The notes beneath the pieces are model-generated. The model was not told the DNA's origin and searched no databases. It saw only the letters and a list, made by a program, of their open reading frames with translations. Of a stretch of DNA of 64,000 bases, positions 11,895 to 23,533 are shown piece by piece. This DNA comes from Rotaria socialis (lineage: Eukaryota; Rotifera; Eurotatoria; Philodinida; Philodinidae). The stretch spans positions 62,001 through 126,000 of the forward strand of contig CAJNYU010000289.1 of the NCBI GenBank assembly GCA_905331475.1. The letters run 5' to 3'. Every line of letters begins with the position of its first letter. The first letter of the stretch is position 1. A program made the position numbers and the translations under genes.

Positions 11895-13159
11895 TAACAC
11901 TCGGATTTAAATCCGAGGTTTTCGCATTTATTTGAAAACATAATATTGATACATGAATTGCAAACTGCTTAACATTTTGCATGAACAATCTAATTTATTT
12001 AGTATGTTAAATAAGAACTTGCTTTCGTAGGTACTTATAACAAATCGCATTTTAAAACTATTTCGTTTTATAAAAAAGAGTCGTAAACAACAGTTGGATT
12101 TGTTAAAGTCAAACAGCATGAAAAAAATAAAATCGTCTAGTAATGCAAATTTAGATATTGCAAATTGAATGTAACTCGTAAGATAAGAAAATTTCTATTC
12201 GAAATTTGTTTTGAACAGACTTGAATTGAAGACTTCTTTCTTGAGTTATTAGACTGAATAATGCTCTTTTATCAATACCAAAAGATCTTTAAGCACACAT
12301 CTTGCTTCAGATCTTCTAAACGATTGATTTTTGACGAGAAGCTGTTTTGGCATTCGTTCTTATTGAACATGTCGCTGTAGAATTTATTCTAACGTTTTTG
12401 GATGTTTTCTTGTCTGTTTTAAGAAATTACTTAAATGAATAGTCTCATGTCTTTTCGAATGATCCGTATTTACAGATCCTAGTAGTAGGAGCAATGACAG
12501 CACTTCGAATTGAGTCGAATTATGAATTCTAATGCAAATGATTCTTTACTTATTCAAAGCATTAGACTTGATGAGTCTCGATTTAGATTGTTACCTTGTA
12601 ATATGATAAAAAATATTTTGCAATTTTACTATAACTTGTTTTATTAATATTTTAGTTATATGAAATTGTAAAATACAACATAATCATAGAAAGTATAATT
12701 CAAACCGCATCTTTACATAGATAAATATATCTTCAAACGAAACCATTTATTCTTGTAAATATGTAATTTTGTTATTCTATCTATTAGTAGAGTGATTTAA
12801 CTGATAAGGATTATGTAAGATACATTCGGATATAGTTTTATGCTAAAATTTACTTTAAGATATAATATGAAGTAATCCTGAAATATATCTGCCTCTTATA
12901 TTTAACGTAAGTGCATATGAAGGAAAATAGGATGAGCAATAATAAAATCTGATTAGCACTTTTCAATATGTAATACGAAAGAATTATTTGGAACAAAACG
13001 GAAGAGCTTTATCTAATAGTTGACTTCATTGTGGATATGAGTAATTGTGATAAATTGTTCTTTTTGTTAATGTTTTTAGGCTCCAGTTTTGAAACAATCA
13101 TAAATGAAACCTCCACTATCAGGTATTCCATTGTCGTAGTACCTATATCAAATATTTAG
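11895..13159. other. AT-rich spacer, no gene seen
   Basis: No supported coding region, RNA gene or element boundary. The frame near 11928-12119 (minus) is short and has no recognisable content. The first recognisable repeat homology begins near 13160, where copy A of the large segment starts. Confidence 0.5.
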
Positions 13160-16130
13160 TGTAGTATATGTACGGGAATGGTTCAATAAAGATTGATTAT
13201 ATAAAAAGTGTTTACTCATATGACAGATGACTTCGAAGCAAAATCATTTGTATTCATGTCTATCGACTCTTTATTTGTTGTATTATCGGATTGCATAGCT
13301 ATCGCGAATTGTTTTTTTACATAAGAATTCGAGTTGATCTAAAAATTGTATTTCATCATTTCAGATGATTTGATAAGATTTTTGGAAATGATACAGTTAA
13401 ATAATGAAAAGTGAATTTCTCTTCAAAAAATGATTTTTATACAAAAAGAAAGATGAATTTGTAAATTTTTTTGTTTTCAATCCTATGATCATACAGACTT
13501 TCTCTTAATGAAACTTTATTTTTGTCCAAAGGCTTCAATTAAAATAGGCTGTGCATATACACAGTAGTGCTACATAATAACAGTATGATTCTACTAGTAC
13601 GAGAGCACTTTTGAAACTTGTCTAAGCTAGAGAAATTTTTTTCGATGATTCATTTTATTCTATCCTATAGTGACACAGATTAATTATGAATATAGTTCTA
13701 GTATTATCATTAACAATCGTTGATTTTAGTTTCATTGAATTAAATTTTCTAACGAATTTTATTAATCAATTCACTATTGAGCCTTGATGTAATATACAAT
13801 AATTCGATCACTTTTAGCAACAGTAGTTAGCTGATTGAACAATAGTTCATATTCTTGTACTTTAAAATTTATCTTCAATAATATTTTGAATTAATCAATC
13901 AGTCGTTTGATCAATCATCCAAATTTTATTTTTTTGTTTTAGAATAATACATACAACACATATTAATTGACATTGACTTGAACTAAAATTACTAGCAGAT
14001 TCTGATACTAATTGATGAAGAACATTTGCATTATTATAAACTATATATTTCAATTGAACTGATGCAAGTGTTAAAAGACATTGTTCAAATGGATGCAAAT
14101 TATAACGACATGTTCCAACAAATAGAATTGGCAATTGAGGAAGAAAACTTAATCATGAATGAAGATGATGTAATGAAATCAATATCGTCAATAAGAATTT
14201 CACCATTCACAGATTGTCGATCGATGAGACAAGATATTGCTTGAAATCAATGGAAAAAATTACGAATAATTTCAACGTTTATGTCACCAAAGCCCAATTT
14301 ATATTTCCTTGAAAAAATCACTCAATCAAACAAGTTCGAGATTTGCTTTAAATACACAAATGAATAAGATTGTTGAAGAAATGTCTACTGAATCTTGGTT
14401 AGAAAATGACTCTTACTCATATGTTTTTTTTGCACAATGTGAATCGAATTCATGTTCATATACGTACATTAATTAATATTGTTTATCTCATAACAGCATT
14501 ACGTGGTCTTTATAGACGTTTCAATATTTTACTCCAACTTCTCATTCCATTTCTAATGCCTCGATGATATAAATTCATCGACAAACTTCATCAGTGAAAT
14601 TCATAAGTTATACTATTTTTACTTATGCTACATTCATTTGTACTGAATATTATGACATGGCTTTCTGTTATTATGGTAATCAAATATCATACGCTTTCTT
14701 TTTTTTGTATTGAATAATCATTCAATTTTGACACATAATAATCTTTTTATAGTGGACTCCTACTGAATCTTTACCAACTATTTTTCTTTCAAGTCAATTA
14801 TATTCTTGTAAAATTCGACCATATGTTGCCTTTGTCAATATGAGTTTACGATAATTCGTTATATAATTCATTGCAAACTTTGAATGTCGTCATTTTTTTG
14901 ACAGAGTTATCAATGCATATTTGTTGGGATTCTTTCTAATTAAGATCAATGCCAGAGACGAAGCACTTATCAATCAGTGTTTATGTATTAAATCGACAGT
15001 ACCACTGTCGTGCTCTTTAAATGAAGAGATCTTCAGTTCGTAGTGTTTTATAAGTAGATAAATAAATGTAAGGTGGAAATTTCTTTCACGGTATTTGTTT
15101 CCATCATTGATTAATCCCTTCAGTGTTTAACGTTTGTTTGAAACAAGATGACAATAAGTAAGTCACATTAATATAAAAGAGAAAATAATTTCTTTTTAAA
15201 TCTCTCATAATGATATGACTTTTCAGCGTTAGTTTAATTAAGAATTATCCTTGTATTAATATTATATTTATACTTTTGTAATTAGAAAAGACAAATCAAG
15301 AAAAAGCCACTGATAATCTTACATTAACATGTTTTACATTAAAACAAGGCTCTCTAAAACCAATTCATTTTCTTTCTTCTAGAGATAACAATGATTCTAG
15401 TAAGAGAAAAAACATTTATTAGAAACTAAACCATTCAATAACGTTTATTATATTCTTTATTTAAGAGCATTCTTAAATTATTTTGCATATCACAATCAAT
15501 ATTTTCTTAATTATGGAACAAGAACGTTCAATATCTTGTCTCCGCAGATTTTGTTTTTATTTGTAATTAAATTTATTTAAAACAAATGAATATAGTATTC
15601 GTACTCAACACGGTTATATATGTTCCAATTTATATAATATATACATTGTGAGAAACGCAATCAAAACAAATTCAAATAGAAAATTCATCATTACCAATGC
15701 AATATCTTTATTTATATCATACAATATGGAAATGTCAAATGAACTTGTACACAAATATCTATTTCATACAAAGAATTTCTTCAAATTGAATCTGAACATC
15801 ATCAAGTTTGTTTCAGTGATCATTGAATGAAATTTTTAATGATAAATATTTAACAGCATTACGTTATCCGGTGGATTTTTTTGCAACAACATTTAATCAA
15901 TATGAAATTCTTCAAGAATCATGTAAATTACATTTTATTTCCAGAAATGATGAATTTCAATCGTTATATCATATAGTTCGCCTGCATCAGGTCAATTATT
16001 AAATGAAAATCTTTCTATTATAAAAGTCGAAATTGATATGTAATAATTTCGAACAATTACAATATCAAAATTTTCTTGTTCATTATTGTTTATGCATTCA
16101 TTTATGATTGGAAATGAATGTTTAACTGCT
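13160..16130 (+). repeat. Large degenerate segmental repeat, copy A
   Basis: About 2.97 kb that recurs in inverted orientation at 36190-39150 (copy B). By eye, identity is near-perfect over roughly 14000-16130 (for example the 60-codon open frame at 15648-15830 translates identically in B). It falls to about 75-90% towards 13160. The content is mostly broken coding sequence. One decayed frame includes ESWLENDSYSYVFFAQCES and then CSYTY before a hydrophobic stretch, reminiscent of an abundant bdelloid membrane-protein family that I cannot name with certainty. On the minus strand 13895-14134 keeps a short open frame (FVGTCRYNLHPFEQC). No intact gene is present. The 3' end stops exactly where a MITE fragment begins (16139). 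Confidence 0.8.
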
Positions 16131-16138
16131 ATTGAAAC

Positions 16139-16275
16139 GAGGGGTGTTCAAGGACTGAGGATTAGGAATTCCTCATCAGTCCCCCTACAGTTCCTTGCAT
16201 ACTAAAGGTAAAAATATGAAATATTCACGATAATTTTTGTTCTTGCGTTCATTTTCACTTGAAAATTTGTGAGAA
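16139..16275. mobile_element. Truncated end of the GAGGGGTG MITE
   Basis: The first ~137 bp, from GAGGGGTGTTCAAGGACTG onward, match the terminal region and adjoining interior of the complete element at 60801-61181, taken from its right end in reverse complement. Only one terminus is present and no second end or target duplication is seen, so this is a truncated copy. It abuts the distal border of segmental copy A. Confidence 0.75.
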
Positions 16276-17084
16276 AGTTACAACTTTGATTGAAATATTT
16301 GTCGAAGTTAATTTCAATTTATTTATCAATAAATAAGCTGCAAAACTGAATATCCTATGACTGAATATAGTAGATGCTTACTCTTTTTTTAATTTACTGT
16401 TGTTCATATTACTAATACAATAAATATTGTAATGAAATCGTTGACTAATAAAATCTCTTGAAAAGTTTTTCTTTAGCCACTTGGTTTTTGCAACCAAAAT
16501 AACGGGAGAATATGTCAAAATATTATCATTCTTGTCAAGTCCTCCACAAAGAAATAGAACTCTTAAACAAAAAGACATACAATATCATCATGAGGAACAT
16601 TATCTGGACCACAGTTGTATTACTCAATTCAGAATGAGCCAACTTAACTGAATTCAATTCACTTCGTGGCTCGTTTCGAGCAAAATTTCGAGATCTCTGT
16701 CAACAGAGTCTATCTTAAAATGTAGAAATTCATTGATATTCATTTGAACAAATTATGCAGACTATCATCACTTGAATTAACTGGATGTTTGTCTTCAATA
16801 GTTTTGGTTTTCTTGTCCTGCTCTGTATTCTACTTTCTATTAGATGGATAGTTCTACAGTATAGGTAAAATATTTTATATTCAAATTCGGCATGATTTAG
16901 AGTCGATTAACTGTGGAGTTTTTTTCAAGTACCATTCAGCACGCTCTATCGATTAGTGAAAACCTTATTTCAATATTATGTAATTTGTTCCAGAGATGAT
17001 CGATTTATCTGTCACAATGCTAGTCTCAGTAAGTAATTATGTTTATAATTGACTCTAGGCCCTATGTTTCTATTACAGCACCCT
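16276..17084. other. AT-rich spacer, nothing recognised
   Basis: No gene or repeat boundary is supported. The minus frame 16378-16578 is short and without recognisable content. Confidence 0.45.
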
Positions 17085-17483
17085 TGTTTCCAGGAAAGAA
17101 AGAAGAAGAAAGAATACCCTTGCCTTGTGGCTACCTTTCAGTATAGGGTGTTGCTCGGAGACAATTTCAAGAGCCCGATATTTTTCCTACAACTATTACT
17201 AGCTGCAGCTCTGGACAGAAGGCCGGCCTGACTCAGAGTTCCTTCCGCTTAATTACTTAAGCTTCCCATGCATACTGACTAACCACATACTATCCATGAG
17301 GATATTTTTATGTATGTCACATGTAATCAGCGTGCTATCGGATGGGTGATCCGAGACAAAGCAGCCGTAAGTAACTTGTCCAAGGTTATTCTATGGATGA
17401 TGGCACCAAGGTTTGAACACACTATCTTGTGGATATGTGCCGAACATCTTAACCATTCAGCCATAGCGGCTGTTTCCAGGAAA
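17085..17483 (-). mobile_element. tRNA-derived SINE with 13-bp target duplications
   Basis: The element occupies 17098-17470 in minus orientation. It is flanked by perfect 13-bp direct repeats TGTTTCCAGGAAA at 17085-17097 and 17471-17483. Its 5' end on the minus strand starts GCCGCTATGGCTGAATGG. This includes an A-box-like TGGCTGAATGG and, about 30 bp on, a B-box-like GTTCAAACC, so the head is derived from a tRNA of the Ser/Leu type and would carry an internal Pol III promoter. The 3' end finishes in a short TTC-rich tail. The tRNA-unrelated body of about 290 bp has no recognised LINE partner. Perfect duplications argue for a fairly recent insertion. Confidence 0.85.
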
Positions 17484-17895
17484 AGGTGATTTGGCCTGTG
17501 TGATATTGGAAACTTTTCTTCGAATTAATTTATCTGTCGTTTAGATATTCAGCGCTGAATAGCCCGTTCTCTCTCTGGTAGTAATTCGTAGATCTGTTCA
17601 TCCAGGAACCTGTCCCAAGCTTGTTGCATGAGTCCCAACTGCATCTTGATGAGTTATTTGTAACAGTGGAATCCGATTTCCGAGAGCATGCGCTGGTTTT
17701 TCAAAACAAATTATATTTGTCGAGAGTAAATCCAGCTTTTCGACAAAGTTTGCTCTGTTGAGTCAGCTAAGAATCTGCTCTAACACAGTTCATCTCCTTC
17801 TAAATGCTACTGAATATCTTGCGTGAAAAAGAGGAAAGTTATCATGATGGTATGCTTTCTTCTTCTGAGATCATAATATTACTGGCAAATACAAT
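17484..17895. other. Spacer, nothing recognised
   Basis: About 410 bp without a supported gene. An open frame at 17804-17986 runs into the foldback element at 17898 and is not credible. Confidence 0.45.
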
Positions 17896-17897
17896 GG

Positions 17898-18244
17898 CCC
17901 AGGAGAGTCATTCCGAGACTAGGATCCTATCGGATTCCGACAAGGGTCAGACCGTGAATATATCAAATATCCATGGATTCCAATAAAACCAACGAAATCC
18001 TATAGGATTCCGGGGTCAGGACCTACAGTCGGATCCTTGGTGTAGGAATTCCATAGGATCCAGTGTTGGAAATTAACGAAATCCGACAGGAACGTATGAC
18101 CCTAGTGTTCTTATGAGAAAATATGCATATTCACCCTGATTAAGAAAATTTTTTTTCCGTCGGAACCGACAGTCAATCCGTAACCCGGAATCCCATCGGA
18201 TTCTGTTGGGTGATAGGATCCGTCATAGGATTCACTCACCTGGG
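17898..18244. mobile_element. Foldback element, GGATTCCG-rich, CCCAGG ends
   Basis: The element begins CCCAGG at 17898 and ends CCTGGG at 18244. The two sides are imperfect inverted repeats. The left side has GGATCCTATCGGATTCCG and the right side complements to GGATCCTATC and AGAATCCGATGGG. Its ends match the TACGG foldbacks elsewhere in the window, but the internal repeated word is GGATTCCG/GGATCC. Flanking dinucleotides are GG and TA, so the 2-bp duplication seen on the other copies is not visible. No protein is encoded. Confidence 0.7.
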
Positions 18245-19199
18245 TACCAATTGTCTAATTATCACGAATAACAAAAATGACTATAAATAGTAATGATTGT
18301 CAACGTTAGAAATCATTCCCCCTCTTTCTTCTTCTTCTTACATTACTATATTACATGTATATTTTATTTTTTAACTATTTTAGGTTGTATTCGTAATTAC
18401 CATTGTTCAATATCACAAGTAAGTATTATAGTTTTAGTTTTTTAGTTTTTTTCGTTGTCTCAGCTTTGTACCCCACTTGTTTATTTTCATTTTATTTTTA
18501 ATTTTTTTTCTATTTCTATTTTATATGATTATAATTGTTTTTCTATTATCTATTTTAGCAATACAAAAAAAGTAAGTATACTTTTGTGTATTTGTATATT
18601 TATTACGTCCTACGGAGGCCTTCCATGCATCGGCGTGAAACTGGTCAAGCCTATCTTGGTGCCCATAGTACGTACAGGCTGCATATAGATCTCTCTGCTG
18701 TATGTTCTATACACGTTAGATCTATGCCTGTACGTAGAGAGCCTTGGCTCTCTATGGCACCACCAAGGTAGTTCTTGGTCGCACGAGCAACTATTAGCTG
18801 GTAAGCAAAAAAAGTTTTCTCATTCCATTCAATTCATTTCTTCTTATTTCGTTTTAGTTCATCTCGATTTCTCCAACAGCAAAGCAAATATAATTATTTT
18901 CACTTATTTTATTCGAAAAAAAGAAAATTAATTGTTATTTTTATGTTTTAGTTCCATTCAACAATTCAATTCAATTCAATTCAAACGAACACAAATGTAA
19001 TTATATATATTTTTACATTCTTTTTGTTTAATTTTTTTTGTAATTTAATTTTTTTGATTTTTAAAATAAACATTATTCAAATAACTCAAATTTTTTCTTT
19101 TCTTTGAAGCGAAAGAGTAAAAGAAAATTTCTTTTTTTCTGTTCATTTATTTCAATGTATAGAAAAAGAAACGAACAAAGAAAAAACAATTCACAAGCC
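18245..19199. other. Spacer with a foldback and splice-like signals
   Basis: There is no supported gene. A small inverted repeat spans about 18649-18772: the left arm reads CTTGGTGCC..TACGTACAGGC, and the right arm is its complement with a nested hairpin of GAGAGCC..GGCTCTC. On the plus strand, T-rich tracts ending in AG followed closely by GTAAGT occur at 18383/18419 and 18558/18572. An ATTCA-type simple repeat lies at 18958-18984. The 3' end of the NHL gene begins at 19200. Confidence 0.5.
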
Positions 19200-20113
19200 T
19201 TATTCGATAGAAAATCGTTGAACACGATAAATATTTTGATCGGCAACATAGAGATTACCATGTCGATCGAAAGACAAACCAATGGGGTCGTTGAACTGAT
19301 TTGCTCCTTCTCCTTTGCCATTTCCACCCACAATTACAGTGCCTTGTTTCTTGTCTCCTTGAGTCCAACGCATTACACGATGATTCCACGAGTCTGCTAC
19401 ATAGAGTGTACCCAACGTATCAACAAAGATTCCTTTAGGATAATACAATTGTGTCAGAGCACTCCCTCGGCCTTGTCCTCCAGCGACCACAATACCTTCT
19501 TTTGCACCTTCCACCCATTTCATTACACGATGATTCTCGTTGTCTGATACGTACACTGAATGATCCCGATCGACAAAGAGATATGTCGGCCAGTGGAGTT
19601 GATTAAGACCATCACCTCGTCCATTACCACCAGCTACGAGAATGCCATTCTTCTCACCCAATTGATATCGTCTTACTTCATCTCTTCCGCGGTCAGAGAC
19701 GTAGAGATATCTCTGATCATCCATAGCCAATCCTCGGCAGTGGATATTGTCGATGAGCACTTCTCCTTGTGTTGTATCACTACGAAGAGACCATCGTACA
19801 ACTCGTAGGTTGTCTCGATCACAAATAATGAGACTATCCGTCTCTTTGTCAATTAATACATCAATTGGATACTGCAATTGATGAAATCCATTTCCTCGGC
19901 CTTTACCACCAGCAACAACTTGTCCATTCGTTGTATCACCGTTCTTCCATTGCATGATACGATGATTCCCCCAGTCAGCAATAACCACTGTTTGATCATC
20001 ATCAACGGAGAGACCAAAAGGGTGGTAGAGTTGATTAATGGCACCCCCATACCCGTTACCTCCAGCAATAGTCACTCCGTTCTGTGCCCATGTGGCATTA
20101 GCAGGAATATTAA
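19200..20113 (-). CDS. NHL-repeat beta-propeller protein (5' exon not found)
   Basis: An exon of 914 bp, with an acceptor (TTCTAG on minus) just upstream of 20113 and stop TAA at 19200-19202, encodes about 304 residues. Six NHL blades are visible, each with a pattern like YPxGLxVD..VYVAD..NHRVMRW and separated by GGNGxGxxxNQL linkers. The blades start near HPFGLSVDDD, YPIDVLID, CRGLAMDD, WPTYLFVD, YPKGIFVD and DPIGLSFD. Six blades would close one propeller, a protein- or RNA-binding scaffold in characterised NHL proteins. The exon opens with NIPANATWAQNGVTIAGG, a head seen on many short bdelloid NHL proteins. No upstream exon was found. The exon boundary and intron are partly duplicated near 22000 and mariner relics lie between, so the 5' part may be lost or distant. 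Blade 3 lacks the usual NH motif. Confidence 0.8.
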
Positions 20114-20280
20114 CTAGAAGAGAAGACGTATAAGAATAAAATGAGATCTTTCTCTAGAGTATATATGAAATAATTTCGAAAGTATCGAGGTAAAATTCTT
20201 TGAATAGATCATTCTTTCTATTTCTAGAAATTCCTCAGCATAAGTTTTTTCTCTACCGAAAGATATAGAAATCTAATGCT
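20085..20280. repeat. Direct duplicate of the NHL 5' boundary (copy 1)
   Basis: The last bases of the NHL exon plus adjoining intron here match 21995-22195 in the same orientation, roughly 85-90% by eye with small gaps. The shared block includes AATTTCGAAAGTATCGAGG and a TTCTAGAAATTCCTCAG stretch. The two copies flank a mariner relic. Confidence 0.75.
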
Positions 20281-20407
20281 CTTTTTTTGTTGTTTGCAAT
20301 TATATCATATATACACTGTAAACTAGAAAATACATTATAGTGTATAATGAAAGATATTCTAGTGACGAATTTCTATATACTTCCTTGAAAATACGATATT
20401 CAATAAN

Positions 20408-21171
20408 AAATCAGAAATCGCTTTTTCCCCCTTGAAAAAATGGCTTTTCACGGGTGAAAAGGTTTTTGATCTTGACGGCATATACAATTCACAAAACGAC
20501 CGGGTATGGGCTACCAGTAGAGAAGAAGCTGATGGAAAAGGTGGTTTCCGTGAGAAGACCAAATATCCAAAGAAAGTGATGGTGTGGTTGGGCACATGTG
20601 CTGATGGTTTAAGAACACCAGTTAAATTGGAAAATGGAACGATGGATGCCGAGGTTTACATCAATGAAGTTCTTCCAATAGCTCTGGAATGTGGTGACAA
20701 TGACAAGATGTTAGGGGACGATTGAACTTATCAGCAGGATGGTGCTAGACCTCATACACATCATCTTACTCAAGAATGGTGTGCCACGCATTTTCCTGAT
20801 TTTATCCCCGAGACGCGTTGGCCGCCCAATTCACCTGATTTATGCCCTTTGGATTACAGTTTATGGAACGAGCTGGCTCAGTGTATGAATTGGGATCGAA
20901 TAACAACAAAAGCAACGTTGATTGAAGAGATAAAAAGTTCAGTAACAAAAGTTGACAAAGAAAAAATTTTAAATTCTATACTTGATTTTACCATAAGGTT
21001 ACGTGAAATAAAAAGAAATGGAGGAAACAATATTCATTAAACGAAACAGATTATTTTGTACAGAATTTAAAGCGCTTCTTTTTGATAAAAAAAAAGTATT
21101 TTGTTTGATTGGAAAACAGAGGAGAAATATTAGAAATACTAATGGTATAATTTATTCTGGCCCACCCGTTA
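20408..21171 (+). pseudogene. Mariner DD37D relic, 5'-truncated
   Basis: This is the 3' part of a mariner-superfamily transposase. Readable blocks are VFDLDGIYNSQNDRVWA and KKVMVWLG (20432-20725), then after a stop QQDGARPHT and WPPNSPDLCPLDYSLW, ending NGGNNIH at 21040. The second and third catalytic Asp are 37 residues apart (DD37D, the maT-like arrangement). The first, expected in SDEK, is replaced by Gly (TGEK). The right terminal repeat ends ACGGGTGGGCCAGAATAAA (complement) at 21169 and is followed by TA at 21170-21171. The 5' third and left end are absent, and the sequence starts at an ambiguous base at 20407. It is related to, but clearly diverged from, the complete copy at 22225-23531. 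Confidence 0.85.
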
Positions 21172-22222
21172 GTTATATTGTCTTCAGCAATTTGATCTAT
21201 ATGATTCTATAACCTGATGATAGATAAAAATGAATGATATAAACTAAAATTTTAGGATTCCATTAAAAGAGGAAAATTTTATAAGAAAAAAAGTCTAAAT
21301 GTGTAAATATTTCTATCAGGAAAAAATGACTTGAAATACGATATACTCATAATGTTAAATGCAATAATATAACATCAGAGTTCATGTATAATTCCACAAA
21401 AATAAATGACTATAAATATATATTTTGTGGTGAGAAAAGTATTTATTTGCAATATTCTTTTCGTGAATAAGAAATAAATGGATATATTACGTGTTTGTTC
21501 ATGTAAAATGGATGGACTGACTCATATGGATTCGAAAAAAAGGTATAGTTGATCTGCTCGCTAGAGCTGGTAGAGAAAATAATGAATGCACTATGCACAC
21601 TGCCGACTATAACTTATATACACAAATGAACAATGACTTCATAAAGGTCATAATCCAAATGATTTTCTAGAACGTGGCGCTGATTTTTTACTTTTGTAGA
21701 ATTTATCTTGATTTTTCTATAAAATTGCAATTGAATTTCTATAATTTAGAAAATCAAGCATTTTCTGAATATTTAAAATGATATTATTTTTGCATCAAAA
21801 TAGTACTATATTTTGCTTTGTATTTTTGAGAGTCTATATTTTCTATGAACATATATGATAGTTATAACGATTTATTTCTTATATTTTTGCTAGAATCTTT
21901 TTCGTTTTCCCTTAAGTAGAATAGTTTCTATTTAGAATAATCGCATATTTCTATGTTCTAGAATATCTTTTATTAAACTCTATATAAATTATTCTGTGAC
22001 ATTAGCCGGAATATTGCCTAGAAGAGATCTTTCTCGAGAATAGCTGAAATAATTTCGAAAGTATCGAGGTGAAATTTTTTGAATAGATTATTCTTTGTAT
22101 TTCTAGAAATTCCTCAGGATAAGTTTTTTCTACGTATATACTGAAAGATTATTCTATAGAAACAATATAGTTCTCTCTAACGCTCTTGTTATGTTTAAAA
22201 TGAGATTCTTTTTGCATCGAAA
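21172..22222. other. AT-rich spacer ending in the second NHL-boundary duplicate
   Basis: There is no gene. Positions 21995-22195 repeat the NHL exon edge and intron found at 20085-20280, starting with GTGACATTAGCCGGAATATT, a decayed version of the exon start. The rest is AT-rich without a recognised feature. Confidence 0.6.
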
Positions 22223-23533
22223 TAACGGGTGCGGCAGAATAAATGGCCCTCTCAGTATTTTGATGACATCTCTTTCAACTTTTATTTGGTGAGGCTAATT
22301 TTTTTTCAAAAGATTCGCGCTCTAAAGCTCTACAAAACTATATTGATTTTATTAGCGCAAATAGTTTCCATCGTTTTGACAAAGATGATACAATCGATTG
22401 GTAAAGCTAGCACAACTTTCAAAAACAACTGATTCACGAATGTTTTTAAATGATGATTTTAATTGTTGAATCAATGTTGTTTTTGACTGAACTTTGTTCC
22501 AATTGATAGTATTGACAAGTTCATCCCAAATCGAATAGTCCAAAGGACTCAAATCAGGGCTATTTGGAGGCCAACGATCCTTGCCAATAAATGATGGAAA
22601 GTTGTCTCGACACCATTGTTGTGTCAAATAATGCGAGTGAGGCTTGGCGCCATCCTGTTGAAAGACCCAGTCGCTACCGAAAGCTTAATTCCCATATTTT
22701 AATGCAACAGGAAGCACTTTTTCGATATAGACAGCATGATCGACTGTTCTTTCATCCAGGATCACCAAGGGGGTTACACCCTTGGAACAGGCACCCAACC
22801 AAACCATTACTTTCTGTGGGAACTTTCGTTTTTGCTTAATGCCACCATTTTTATCCGCATCAGCGCGATCAATTGCCCACACTCGATCATTTTGAGAGTT
22901 ATAGACACCGTCGATGTCAAAAAACTTCTCATCCGAAAAAAGAATCCTCATGATTTCTTCTTTTCGAAAATTTGTTCGAATCCAGTTTGCAAACTTTTTC
23001 CGTTTGATCTTTTGATCATCAGAGAGTAATGGTTCGACAACTTTTTTATAGGGATGTAGCCCTAAATCGTTTTTCAATATTCGCCGAACACTTCTTTCGG
23101 AAATATCGAGCTCCATTGACAGTTTTCGAGCTGATACTCTTTTTTTTCGGCGTAAACGATTTTTTACCTTTCGAATATTTCCTTTCGTTCTGGCCAAACG
23201 TGGACAACTTGATGGACTTGATAGTGTGATAGAGCTCGATTAAAGGATCATTTGGCACCATCGTTTGATTGTTCTTAAATCGATTCCACCATTTAAATCA
23301 CGAAAAGTTTTTGTTGGAGTATCACCATTCTGGTACTTTGAAAGTACAATATTTTGGAGATCTTTACTTTTCATTATATTAAAACGTAAATGTATTATGA
23401 ATTCACAGATGAAGTGACTAGGTTTGTAAAGCCTGAAACCGGGTTATTTTTTTAAAAATTAGTCCAATCGGATAGAAATCCGAAGAGATGTCACCAAATA
23501 CTTAGAGGGTCATTTATTCTGCCGCATCCGTTA
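22223..23533 (-). mobile_element. Full-length mariner element, DD37D, transposase interrupted
   Basis: The element is 22225-23531 (1307 bp). It is flanked by TA at 22223-22224 and 23532-23533, with terminal repeats starting ACGGGTGCGGCAGAATAAA (left) and ACGGATGCGG (right, complement). Similarity continues through GACATC about 50 bp in. On the minus strand one frame runs from ATG 23372-23374 to 22352 (about 341 codons). It holds two in-frame stops, one after WCQMIL (codon 44) and one after ALKYGN, with no frameshift. Visible blocks are a helix-turn-helix (VSARKLSMELDISERSVRR), SDEKFFDIDG with the first Asp, QQDGAKPHS with the second, and SPDLSPLDYSIW with the third, DD37D. The ends and frame are well kept, so it is a fairly young but non-coding copy. 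Confidence 0.92.

Noticed and set aside
11899-11917. Short perfect palindrome as a regulatory operator
   Set aside because: A single ~18-bp palindrome next to a MITE end, with no gene start nearby, is not enough to call a site.
14026-14244. Plus-strand frame in copy A (MHYYKLYISIELMQVLK..)
   Set aside because: It overlaps a better-looking minus-strand remnant. Copy C keeps the DNA similarity but not the frame.
15648-15830. 60-codon frame identical in two places (also 36458-36640)
   Set aside because: The identity follows from the near-identical inverted repeat, and the surrounding segment is decayed. Conservation here reflects DNA copying, not demonstrable selection on protein.
17401-17470. 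A functional tRNA gene on the minus strand
   Set aside because: The A and B boxes are present, but the sequence is the 5' head of a 373-bp element with its own target duplications and lacks a convincing cloverleaf acceptor stem. It is called a SINE.
22591-23229. Three plus-strand frames opposite the mariner transposase
   Set aside because: They are antisense shadows of the transposase reading frame, which carries the catalytic motifs.
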